Positions 43,986 to 51,694 of a stretch of 64,000 bases of DNA are shown in pieces (position 1 is the first letter of the stretch; the number at the start of each line of letters is the position of its first letter). The notes under the pieces were generated by a model. It saw nothing but the letters and a program-made list of their open reading frames with translations. It ran no database searches and had not been told where the DNA came from. The position numbers and the translations under genes were made by a program. The stretch is from positions 134,211 through 198,210 of the forward strand of contig DHXR01000046.1 of NCBI GenBank assembly GCA_002413785.1. The letters run 5' to 3'. The stretch comes from Mucilaginibacter sp. UBA5151. Its GTDB lineage: Bacteria; Bacteroidota; Bacteroidia; Sphingobacteriales; Sphingobacteriaceae.

Positions 43986-44348
43986 TTATTTTGCGCATTG
44001 ATCACAAACCCTTTTAACAACAAGGTTCATTTCCAATGAACTAAACCGCGGGGGTAATGCAATATGAGGTATTTTTGAATCGGGAAGGCAAAAAGTTTCC
44101 TTACAGGAGATACAATAGAAATGGACATGCATATCATGGTGCTCATTTGCACCGCAATCATCTAAACATAGTGCGTATTTGGGCGTGCCTGTACCGTCAT
44201 CAATTGTATGGGCCAGCCCTTTTTCCTCAAATGTTTTTAAAGTACGGTATATGGTAATGCGGTCGGCCGGGGACATGCCTTTTTCAATATCACTTAAACT
44301 AATCGCCGAGGTTTGTTTTAAAAGGAAATCCAGCACCAGTGTACGCAT
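43986..44348 (-). CDS. Fur-family transcriptional regulator, possibly with a damaged 5' end
   Basis: A 120-residue metal-dependent repressor, as bounded by the only ATG in frame. The winged helix covers residues 1-75 (SLSDIEKGMSPADRITIYRTLKTFEEKGL) and the dimer/zinc part has DMHVHFYCISCKETFC and VCDQC. The family normally has about 20 more residues before MRTLVLDF. Just upstream the frame encodes exactly such residues (KTAIGQKLINKNINPTA), but with no ATG, and a TGA at 44409-44411 breaks it from an ATG at 44424-44426. Either a non-standard start such as ATT at 44403-44405 is used or the N-terminus is lost. A zinc- or iron-type role is open. Confidence 0.8.
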   Translation of the reverse strand: MRTLVLDFLLKQTSAISLSDIEKGMSPADRITIYRTLKTFEEKGLAHTIDDGTGTPKYALCLDDCGANEHHDMHVHFYCISCKETFCLPDSKIPHIALPPRFSSLEMNLVVKRVCDQCAK

Positions 44349-44464
44349 CGCTGTCGGATTAATATTTTTATTAATTAGCTTTTGCCCGATCGCTGTTTTT
44401 ATAATATTTCAGCAAAACAAACTCATTTATACGGTTTTACGAAAGGGAACATAGTAAAATACAT

Positions 44465-45082
44465 TTACCTGGCATTTTCAACATGCTCAACTTCGGCAAC
44501 GGGGCTGAATAAATAAATGCGCCTGGAGTTTACCTCGATGCATTTATACCGTTTCCGCAATTTTTCTTCTTTGCTGAACACCCTGCCATCCTTTAACTTA
44601 AATATGGCCTTAACAGGTAATTTTTCAACGGTTGTAACCGATTCTTTTGGCGCATCATATTTACGCAATGACCTGTAAAGGGTAAGATCAGAACAGCTTG
44701 ATGCGGCGGGATTATCCAGGTAACCGGTTATGGCATGCTTAATATCCGCAGGAAAAATATCCTTTTCGAAAAATGGCTGCATCATTTTTTTAAAGTTGGT
44801 TTTCCATTCGGCGCCGTGCGGCTTTGCCTTATGTTTATGCTCGTTCCAGGTATGTAAATGCGCGAATTCATGAACCGCGGTAACCAGGAAAGCATATTGA
44901 TTGAGGTCGTAATTCACAGAAATGCGGTGCCCTTTGCCGGAGTGCGGGGGTCTGTAATCGCCAAACTTACTGTTGCGGTTGCGTGAAATTTTAAATTCAC
45001 ATTTAAAGTAGTCGATCCAGCGGCCGATAAGCGGGGCCGCTTCAGGGGGAAGATAGCTTGCAAGAACTTTTACTTTATCCAA
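44465..45082 (-). CDS. SprT-like zinc metalloprotease-fold protein
   Basis: A 205-residue protein. The zinc-site HEFAH (FLVTAVHEFAHLHTWNEH) is preceded by KISRNRNSKFGDYRPPHSGKGHRISVNYDL, the pattern of Bacteroidota SprT-like proteins. A later HGAEWKTNF helix supplies the third ligand region. SprT relatives are linked to DNA-protein crosslink or stress functions, but the role here is unknown. No ATG fits, so the TTG at 45082 is used. A TATCTTTG -7 box ends 16 bases upstream (45099-45106). Confidence 0.8.
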   Translation of the reverse strand: MDKVKVLASYLPPEAAPLIGRWIDYFKCEFKISRNRNSKFGDYRPPHSGKGHRISVNYDLNQYAFLVTAVHEFAHLHTWNEHKHKAKPHGAEWKTNFKKMMQPFFEKDIFPADIKHAITGYLDNPAASSCSDLTLYRSLRKYDAPKESVTTVEKLPVKAIFKLKDGRVFSKEEKLRKRYKCIEVNSRRIYLFSPVAEVEHVENAR

Positions 45083-45157
45083 TTTTCGTACCTCACTACA
45101 AAGATAGGGGTTTGAGGGGAAAGGCGAAAGCAGGTGAGATTTAAAAAATCAAAATGT

Positions 45158-45191
45158 TTTGCCACCTAATCAGATACTATTATTAACTTTG
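45158..45191 (+). promoter_or_regulatory. promoter of the DUF4160/DUF2442-HTH pair
   Basis: TTTG (45158-45161) and TAACTTTG (45184-45191) with a 22-base spacer; the ATG follows four bases later, so the transcript is almost leaderless. Confidence 0.55.
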
Positions 45192-45195
45192 CATT

Positions 45196-45438
45196 ATGCC
45201 GCTATATGAGTTGATTGATGGAATAAAAATAAATGTTTATTCAAACGACCATCTGCCACCACATATTCATGCACTGTACAACGAATATGAAGCTGTTGTA
45301 TCCATTACTGATAAAAAAGTGATAAGGGGTTTATTACCTATACCGCAACTAAAAAAGGTAAAGGAAATAATAACCGGGAACGAAGATGATCTATTAGCCT
45401 TATTTAAGGCGCTTAACCCTCAAATAAAGAATTTATGA
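45196..45438 (+). CDS. DUF4160 domain protein, putative toxin-antitoxin component
   Basis: An 80-residue protein covering one DUF4160 domain: IDGIKINVYSNDHLPPHIHALYNEYEAVV with the conserved HLPPHIH motif, then a positively charged helix (LKKVKEIITGNEDDLLALFKAL). Its stop overlaps the start of the next gene by four bases (ATGA-type coupling). DUF4160 plus DUF2442 pairs are common in accessory regions and are often suspected toxin-antitoxin or stress modules, but no activity has been assigned. Which partner would be toxic is unclear. Confidence 0.8.
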   Translation: MPLYELIDGIKINVYSNDHLPPHIHALYNEYEAVVSITDKKVIRGLLPIPQLKKVKEIITGNEDDLLALFKALNPQIKNL

Positions 45439-45956
45439 AGAAGCTGCCACGGATTTTAACAATAACTAAAGTAGAGCAACCCAATACTCTTTATACCCTT
45501 TGGACTAATGGAGAGGAGCGTAAAATAGACCTAAGTCCTGTGATAGCATCAGCCCTATCTGCGGGTGATACCCGCTTTGCACCTTTAAAAGAATGGGAGG
45601 TATTTAAACACGCCGGGGTTTCGGACGATAATACGATAGTTTGGCACAATTTAATACAAACTATTACCCTGCCAGGCGGAAAGGTAATAACGGGGGCATT
45701 GGATTTAGACCCTGACACCCTTTATCAGGATAGCTGCCTGATAAACAAGCTAAGCACAAGCCCTAAAATAGGCCTGCTTTTAAAAACGGCAAGGGAAGAG
45801 GCCGGCCTGTCGCAGGAAGAAGTTGCAATGAAAAGCGGAACTACCCGAAACTATATTTCAAAAATTGAGACAGGGAAGGCCGATATACAGCTAAACACCC
45901 TTTACAGATTAATTAAGTTAGGAATTGGCAAAGAGCTAAAACTATCCATTCAGTAA
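45435..45956 (+). CDS. DUF2442 and helix-turn-helix fusion, putative antitoxin/regulator
   Basis: A 173-residue protein. Residues 5-95 are DUF2442 (PNTLYTLWTNGEERKIDLSPV...FAPLKEWEVFKHAGV). Residues 110-170 are a Cro/CI-type helix-turn-helix (IGLLLKTAREEAGLSQEEVAMKSGTTRNYISKIETGKADIQLNTLYRLI). The fusion suggests it represses its own operon while interacting with the DUF4160 protein. Translation is coupled to the first gene. Most DUF2442 proteins are shorter and lack the HTH, so the fusion itself is noteworthy. Confidence 0.82.
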   Translation: MKKLPRILTITKVEQPNTLYTLWTNGEERKIDLSPVIASALSAGDTRFAPLKEWEVFKHAGVSDDNTIVWHNLIQTITLPGGKVITGALDLDPDTLYQDSCLINKLSTSPKIGLLLKTAREEAGLSQEEVAMKSGTTRNYISKIETGKADIQLNTLYRLIKLGIGKELKLSIQ

Positions 45957-46039
45957 GCAACTATTTATTTGTTGTTTGTATTTACCACGGGCAAATAATT
46001 TAATTCCGAAAAATTTGACAGTTGACCCAAGGCGTGTCG

Positions 46040-47122
46040 TCAAATTCCCGATTTAAGTCGATTATCCAGCTTGCATAACATCTGACAATTTTCAGAAATA
46101 GATTTCCCCCCTTCGTGCCAGGGTGTTATATGGTCCGCTTCCATTTCGTTTAATTCAAAATGCTGCAAACACTTTGGACAGATACCTTTTTGTCTTTCGT
46201 AACCTTCTCTCTTATTTTTATCAGTAAAGGTACGGATGCTTAAATATTTTTCGTTCCTTGTTAAAACATATTCATAAATCCCAGCCTTTTTGGTTACATC
46301 TTCATCTTGCATTAATTGTGTTATTTCTATTTCCAATTTTTTAGAATCAAATTCCTGGCCTTTAAATTTGTTATACAATGTTCCAAACGACACCCCTTTC
46401 ATTTCTCTACGGTATTTTGGAAAAACAACTTTTATCCAATTTATTACACTACTGAAATATAACCACAATTCATTTGCGTTGGGTTTGTGTTGGTTTTGAG
46501 CCATATACTGCTCAATATTATCGTTGCTTAACCAACAAATTGCTGTTTCTAAATAATCTTGACGAATTGCAGAACCTGTCAAATAATCGCTTCCCATATT
46601 ATAAGCCGGGCAATTTGACTTGCTAAAATATCTTTTTGCATCTGTTAACCAGGTGCCAGTATAAATAGCGTTTCTTAGTTCCTGGTCAAAAAGTCTTTCA
46701 CCGGCTATGTTTATGGTTTTAAACCAGTCAAGTTTTTCCTTATCATTACCTTCACAGAAATAAACCATTAGCTTATAATCAAGTATTTGGTCTCTTTCTA
46801 CATTGGTAAGGTTATGAAGATATAGCGAGTTTAAAGAAAAGCTACCTGCTACATATTCACAAATACTAATCGTTCTTTGTTGCCCGTCCAAAACTTCATA
46901 AGTGTCATCTTCGTTTTTAACCCAATACATTACATTTAATGGGAAGTTCTTTTTAACGGTTTCTATTACAGCATCTCTTTGTTTGTCTTTGTAAACAAAT
47001 TCACGCTGGTATTTAGGGCGAATATTTAATTTACCACCGTAACCAACAACACCTTCTTCCTCGTCATTGACATAACCAGTTGAAACTTCTCTGATTGTAA
47101 TTTCTTTGAGTACTATTTTCAT
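46040..47122 (-). CDS. DUF262 and HNH endonuclease protein
   Basis: A 360-residue protein. Residues 25-110 are the DUF262/ParB-like nucleotide-dependent domain with DGQQR (79-83), preceded by KLNIRPKYQREFVYK. The C-terminal part (about 310-352) has an HNH nuclease (CPKC, MEADHITPWHEGG, ENCQMLC). Such proteins (GmrSD-like) often attack modified or foreign DNA. It overlaps the methyltransferase gene by four bases, so it probably forms a restriction-modification-like pair with it. Fully intact. Confidence 0.88.
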   Translation of the reverse strand: MKIVLKEITIREVSTGYVNDEEEGVVGYGGKLNIRPKYQREFVYKDKQRDAVIETVKKNFPLNVMYWVKNEDDTYEVLDGQQRTISICEYVAGSFSLNSLYLHNLTNVERDQILDYKLMVYFCEGNDKEKLDWFKTINIAGERLFDQELRNAIYTGTWLTDAKRYFSKSNCPAYNMGSDYLTGSAIRQDYLETAICWLSNDNIEQYMAQNQHKPNANELWLYFSSVINWIKVVFPKYRREMKGVSFGTLYNKFKGQEFDSKKLEIEITQLMQDEDVTKKAGIYEYVLTRNEKYLSIRTFTDKNKREGYERQKGICPKCLQHFELNEMEADHITPWHEGGKSISENCQMLCKLDNRLKSGI

Positions 47123-48114
47123 TTTATTTCAGCTAATTTCTTGTTCCGAATAAACAAACGTTTAAATGTTTCTTTCCCATTCAGGTAAGAACCTCGTCCG
47201 TAAATCCTGTTTATATCTTGGTCAACCCCTCTATTACTTCCAATTATCTCAAACTGTTCTGGATTATATTTATCCAGAAAGGTAATAGGAACGCCAATTA
47301 CACCCCCATAATCTAAAGGGATATCTTTTGTTTTATCTACGTTTATGGCGTCATAGTTATCATATTTAGGATATTCATGTTCATTCCCGTAGTATGTTTT
47401 ATAAAGTATTAAATCTTCATGGCGCTTTTTTGTGTCCATATTTGTAAACCATACAATACCCGAAACCCTAATCATTCCGTCTTTATGGTCAGCGTCTGAT
47501 GCATAATCAACATAATGTTTGTTTATAAAGTGTGCCATATTACGATTAAAACCATAACCTAACCATAACTTATTGTCTTTAATTAGTTTGAAAATTTCCT
47601 TATAGGTTATGGAGTTTTGATGTCCAACAATAATGAACTTTTTATCGTATTCAATTAACTGGGCAACATATTCCCTGAATAAAGAAAATGGTGGATTGGT
47701 AACAACAATATCGGATTGTTTTAAAAGTTCAATGCACTCCCTGCTACGAAAATCGCCATCGCCTTTTAAGTGTTTGATTCCGATCTCTTCGGGATTGGGG
47801 ATATTATCTCCATTTTTATCACCTGTGTATTCCAACGATATTGCTTTTTCAGATTTATTTTCGCTGAATAGGTCGGCATTTTGGTTTTTATAACAAGTAG
47901 CAATTAATTTTTTAAGTCCAAACTGCTCGAAATTATAGGAAAAATAATGGAAGAAGTTACTTACGCGCGGATCATCGCAATTGCAAAAAACAACCTTGTC
48001 CTTAAAATATGATTTGTAATGTCTAAGTTCTTTTTCAATGTCAGATAGTTGAGTATAAAATTCATCATTTTTACCTGATTTTGCTTTTGTTAGTTGTGAC
48101 GTGTTGTTGGCCAT
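47119..48114 (-). CDS. adenine-specific DNA methyltransferase, EcoRI family
   Basis: A 331-residue methylase. KNDEFYTQLSDIEKEL (15-30), VVFCNCDDPRVSNFFHYF (41-58) and the catalytic NPPF (140-143, IVVTNPPFSLFREYV) fit the EcoRI-type modification enzymes. It uses SAM to methylate adenine at its site. The adjoining DUF262-HNH gene is the likely cognate nuclease. The recognition sequence cannot be told. Base composition is slightly AT-richer than the flanking core genes, consistent with acquisition. Confidence 0.9.
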   Translation of the reverse strand: MANNTSQLTKAKSGKNDEFYTQLSDIEKELRHYKSYFKDKVVFCNCDDPRVSNFFHYFSYNFEQFGLKKLIATCYKNQNADLFSENKSEKAISLEYTGDKNGDNIPNPEEIGIKHLKGDGDFRSRECIELLKQSDIVVTNPPFSLFREYVAQLIEYDKKFIIVGHQNSITYKEIFKLIKDNKLWLGYGFNRNMAHFINKHYVDYASDADHKDGMIRVSGIVWFTNMDTKKRHEDLILYKTYYGNEHEYPKYDNYDAINVDKTKDIPLDYGGVIGVPITFLDKYNPEQFEIIGSNRGVDQDINRIYGRGSYLNGKETFKRLFIRNKKLAEIK

Positions 48115-48292
48115 ATAATATGAATCGTTTGGTATGGTCAGTAAAAGTAAATAAAAATGCTACAAAAATTGGCAATTAAAAAGAAACTGTAGGTTTAGGC
48201 ATTTGGGGCACGAAGATAAAAACTAATCTTAATAGGTGTAGTATTGTATATATTGTCGAGCGGTGAAAGCCTTATGCTTATACCTTTCTGCT

Positions 48293-50407
48293 CTATTTCA
48301 GGAAATGATACGCCACAAAACTTGCTGCATAAGCCAGCACAGCCATATAGGTAAATTGTATGACCGGCCAGCGCCAGTTTTTGGTTTCGCGATATACCAC
48401 GGCAACGGTACTGGCGCACTGCATGGCAAAGGCGTAAAACATCATGAGTGAAAACGCTACAGCCAGCGAAAACACTGGTTTACCCGTTTCGGGGTCTTTG
48501 GCCGCTTTCATTTTTTTCTGAACGGTCTCCATTTTTTCGGCGCTGCCTTCCACGCTGTAGATAGTAGCCATGGTGCCTACAAAAACTTCGCGGGCAGCAA
48601 AGGAGGTAATAAGCGCAATACCGATCTTCCAATCGAAACCTAAGGGTTTTATAGCCGGTTCAATTACATGGCCCAATACTCCTGCGTAGGAGTTTTCGAG
48701 CTTTTCGGAATTGATGGCTTTTATAAGTTCATCGGGGCTGAGATGCTGCGTGTACCGCGGTTGCTTGTATTTTTGTTCAATTTGCTTAAAACGGTCGCCG
48801 GGGCCGTAGGATGCCAATACCCATAATATTACCGAAATGGCGATGATTACCTGCCCGGCCTGTAGTACAAAGGCTTTTGAGCGTTCGTACATTGAATAAG
48901 CTACGTTGTTCCATCTTGGCATACGGTAAACAGGTATTTCCATAATAAAATAGCCGCGTTCACGCCCTTTAAGGATCAGCTTAAATACGAAAGCCACAAC
49001 GACTGCCGAAATCAGGCTGAACACATACATCCCCGTAAGGGCCAGCCCCTGCATATTAAACAGCCACCACACATTGCGGTTTGGCACAACCAATGCAATA
49101 AGCAAGGTATATATAGGCAAACGGGCCGAACAGGTAACCAACGGGGTCACCATTATAGTAATCATACGGTCCTTCCAGTTCTCGATGGTACGGGTGCTCA
49201 TTATAGACGGCACGGCGCAGGCAAAACCGCCAATGAGCGGCACCACCGATTTGCCATTGAGGCCAACCTTGCGCATCAGTTTATCCATCATAAACGTTAC
49301 CCGCGACATGTATCCGGTATCTTCGAGGACAGAAATAAAAGCGAACAGTATAGCGATCTGGGGGATGAACACCATAACACCGCTTAAGCCGCCGATTACC
49401 CCATCCACCAGCAGGCCGGTTAAAGGCCCCGCGGGCAAAATATGGTGCAAATTGCTTTGTACCCATACAAAAAGATCAGCGATCAGCTCCATCGGGTAGG
49501 CCGACCAGGTGAAAATAGACTGGAACATAAACAGCAGGATGGCGAAAAAGATGATAAAGCCAAAAACTTTATGCGTTAGTACCTTATCAATTTTATTGCT
49601 GATCGTTTCATGCTGTGCTGTGTCAGGCAACTTTACCGTCTCATGCAGCAGTTCATTAATAAAATTATAGCGGGCTATGGTTTCCGCGGCCTGCGCTTTT
49701 TGCGAATGAAAAGAAAACTCCTGTTCAATTTCCTCTATGCGGTCACTTTCGGCGGATGAAATAAATTTAATGGTCTCATGCTGATGGGCAAGCTGTAAGG
49801 CGTAATAGGGGTTATCAAGTTTAAGCTCCCGGCTTATCTGCTGTATCAGTTGCGGGGCGATGGTTTCCACAGCAATCGACTCATGCTGTAAGGCTATTTT
49901 ATTGGCGAAACTTATGGCCGTCTTTAACTTATCTATCCCCTCAAGCCGCCTGGCCGACATCGGCACTACCGGTACCCCAAGCTTTTTTGAAAGCAGATCA
50001 ATATTAATGGCAATGCCTGTTTTTTTGGCAAGGTCCATCATGTTTAACGCGATGATAACCGGGATCTTTAAATCGGCCACCTGGGTATAAAGCAGCAGAT
50101 TGCGTTTAAGGTTGGTGGCATCGATAATAACTACCACAAGATCGGGTTTCAGCGGGTTTGCCTTATCGGCCAGTATAGAAAATACGATAGATTCATCCTG
50201 GCTTTTAGGGTAAAGGCTGTAAGTCCCCGGCAGGTCAACAATCTCCGCGGTACGGCCGTCAGGCAATTGACAATAACCTGTTTTTTTGTCAACAGTAACG
50301 CCCGGAAAATTTCCTATTTTTTGATTTAAACCGGTTAATGTATTGAAAAGAGTTGATTTACCGGTGTTGGGATTTCCTACAAGTGCAACTCTTATATCGG
50401 CTTTCAA
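48293..50407 (-). CDS. feoB: ferrous iron transport protein B
   Basis: A 704-residue inner-membrane Fe2+ transporter. The N-terminal G domain has GNPNTGKST (11-19), DLPGTYSL and NMMD; the helical spacer region follows, then membrane helices with the Gate motifs (VTPLVTCSARLPIYTLLI; FAAREVFVGTMATIYSV). All signatures are intact. It forms an operon with feoA, 12 bases upstream. No feoC is present. Expression is probably iron-repressed through the palindrome upstream of feoA. The spacer 48115-48292 shows nothing clear. Confidence 0.96.
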   Translation of the reverse strand: MKADIRVALVGNPNTGKSTLFNTLTGLNQKIGNFPGVTVDKKTGYCQLPDGRTAEIVDLPGTYSLYPKSQDESIVFSILADKANPLKPDLVVVIIDATNLKRNLLLYTQVADLKIPVIIALNMMDLAKKTGIAINIDLLSKKLGVPVVPMSARRLEGIDKLKTAISFANKIALQHESIAVETIAPQLIQQISRELKLDNPYYALQLAHQHETIKFISSAESDRIEEIEQEFSFHSQKAQAAETIARYNFINELLHETVKLPDTAQHETISNKIDKVLTHKVFGFIIFFAILLFMFQSIFTWSAYPMELIADLFVWVQSNLHHILPAGPLTGLLVDGVIGGLSGVMVFIPQIAILFAFISVLEDTGYMSRVTFMMDKLMRKVGLNGKSVVPLIGGFACAVPSIMSTRTIENWKDRMITIMVTPLVTCSARLPIYTLLIALVVPNRNVWWLFNMQGLALTGMYVFSLISAVVVAFVFKLILKGRERGYFIMEIPVYRMPRWNNVAYSMYERSKAFVLQAGQVIIAISVILWVLASYGPGDRFKQIEQKYKQPRYTQHLSPDELIKAINSEKLENSYAGVLGHVIEPAIKPLGFDWKIGIALITSFAAREVFVGTMATIYSVEGSAEKMETVQKKMKAAKDPETGKPVFSLAVAFSLMMFYAFAMQCASTVAVVYRETKNWRWPVIQFTYMAVLAYAASFVAYHFLK

Positions 50408-50418
50408 TGGCTAAAAAA

Positions 50419-50634
50419 CTACTTCAAAATGATAGTGGAGGCTTCAAACCGGCGAAGGCTTAACTGGTAACCTGATACATTAACAGCTATTGGGTCGCCC
50501 ATGGGGGCAATACGCGCTACAGTGATCACTTCACCGGGCAAACATCCCATTTCCATCAATTTAACCGACATTTCAAGGTCAGTAAATTCCTTCACAATCC
50601 CAATGGCCCCTTGTTTAAGTTCTGAAAGCGTCAT
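50419..50634 (-). CDS. feoA: ferrous iron transport protein A
   Basis: A 71-residue SH3-like cytoplasmic protein (MTLSELKQGAIGIVKEFTDLEMSVKLMEMGCLPGEVITVARIAP, then NVSGYQLSLRR), the usual partner of FeoB. It is the first gene of feoAB, twelve bases from feoB. It is the normal length for the family, and the ATG at 50634 follows a short leader behind the promoter. Confidence 0.94.
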   Translation of the reverse strand: MTLSELKQGAIGIVKEFTDLEMSVKLMEMGCLPGEVITVARIAPMGDPIAVNVSGYQLSLRRFEASTIILK

Positions 50635-50651
50635 AATATTAAAATCTTAGT

Positions 50652-50690
50652 CAAATGTAGGGCTTATTTGTATTTAATCCAAATAAGATT
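50652..50690 (-). promoter_or_regulatory. feoAB promoter with overlapping palindromic operator
   Basis: On the minus strand TTTG is followed after 20 bases by TACATTTG (50652-50659), a good Bacteroidota promoter. The palindrome CTTATTTG...CAAATAAG (50663-50670 and 50680-50687) covers the spacer and -33, the position expected for a repressor. It resembles the inverted repeat at 43875-43906. Confidence 0.6.
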
Positions 50691-50746
50691 ACGTGATACA
50701 GGTCACATTTTTATGGTATCTGCGTCATTTTTCAATTTGAAAATCT

Positions 50747-50836
50747 GTTAGATGTGCGGATTTCAAATGTGCAAATGTGCACATCCTAACATCGCTTCTC
50801 ATCAGCACATCTGCACATTCGCACATCTGCATATCC
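50747..50836. repeat. GATGTGCAAATGTGC short-word inverted repeat (locus F)
   Basis: Left words AGATGTGCGGATTTCAAATG and CAAATGTGCACATCC pair with GCACATCTGCACATTCGCAC on the right. Its right arm runs into the end of the tiny lipoprotein gene. The word also appears in locus I at 60357. Confidence 0.75.
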
Positions 50837-50945
50837 CCTTAACCTTCCCAAAATGCGGGCAGCCGCAGCCTTTATGAAATATTCCGCATGATGAAAGGGA
50901 GATCAATCCGATCAGCCCGATTATTAAAAATTTATTCTTTGCCAT
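50802..50945 (-). CDS. tiny lipoprotein extended by a repeat
   Basis: A 47-residue frame: MAKNKFLIIGLIGLISLSSC gives a lipoprotein signal with lipobox LSSC (C20), followed by GIFHKGCGCPHFGK, the Cys/Gly-rich short mature part typical of small Bacteroidota lipoproteins. From about residue 38 (ICRCANVQMC) the codons belong to the locus F repeat, which also supplies the stop codon. The signal peptide makes this a convincing small gene. Its function is unknown. Confidence 0.6.
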   Translation of the reverse strand: MAKNKFLIIGLIGLISLSSCGIFHKGCGCPHFGKVKGICRCANVQMC

Positions 50946-51056
50946 AAAAAGCCTCAACGGTTAAACAGCGGTCAATGTAAATATTATTAATTACTTATAA
51001 GCTATTGTACGACAGGATTGTTGCCTTAGTATGCCGTTGCAATAAAATACCTGCAA

Positions 51057-51088
51057 ACAAACAAGGCCCGCATTATTGCAGGCCTGTA
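51057..51088 (-). terminator. terminator of gcvH
   Basis: On the minus strand AGGCCTGC and GCGGGCCT pair around an AATAAT loop and are followed by TGTTTGTTT; it begins some 20-25 bases after the gcvH stop. Confidence 0.65.
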
Positions 51089-51109
51089 TTATATTGAACA
51101 CTGGCTTAA

Positions 51110-51490
51110 TTACCCGCCGATCAGTGCTTTATAACTATCGGCAGATAAAAGGCTGTCAAGGGCCGATACATCCTGCAGGGTAGCTTTTACCATCCATCCG
51201 TCGCCGTAAGGATCGGTATTAACCAGTTCGGGCTGACTGTCGAGCGCGGGGTTAACTTCGGTAATTGTACCACCCGCCGGCATAAACAGGTCCGAAACAG
51301 TTTTAACCGCTTCAACCGTACCAAAAACTTCATCTTTGGCAACTTCTTTTCCCAGGGAAGTAATGTCAATATAAACAATATCCCCTAATTCGCGCTGGGC
51401 AAATTCTGTGATGCCGATAACAGCCTCGTTGCCGTCAACTTTTATCCACTCGTGGTCTTTAGTGTACTTTAATCCTGCCGGAAAATCCAT
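51110..51490 (-). CDS. gcvH: glycine cleavage system H protein
   Basis: A 126-residue lipoyl carrier that shuttles the aminomethyl group between P, T and L proteins in glycine cleavage. It has the whole family pattern: [35 protein letters not shown], and the lipoylated lysine K63 in [10 protein letters not shown] -7-like TATTTTTG (51511-51518 on the minus strand) precedes it. gcvP, gcvT and lpd are not adjacent, so the gene is separate from the rest of the pathway, as often in Bacteroidota. Confidence 0.97.
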   Translation of the reverse strand: MDFPAGLKYTKDHEWIKVDGNEAVIGITEFAQRELGDIVYIDITSLGKEVAKDEVFGTVEAVKTVSDLFMPAGGTITEVNPALDSQPELVNTDPYGDGWMVKATLQDVSALDSLLSADSYKALIGG

Positions 51491-51694
51491 ATTTTTTGAG
51501 TTTAATGGCGCAAAAATAATAAAAGTTTATGTAAAAGTCTGATTCATTAATTCTGAGCCGGAAGTCGGCAATTAAATTGATAAGATGAATAAAAAACATA
51601 ACTTTATATGGTTGAAAAACTAAAATCGCGCGTTTGTCTTTCCATATACAAGTCTGATTAAGGCAATTATATTAAGCAATTAATTAAGGTTATA

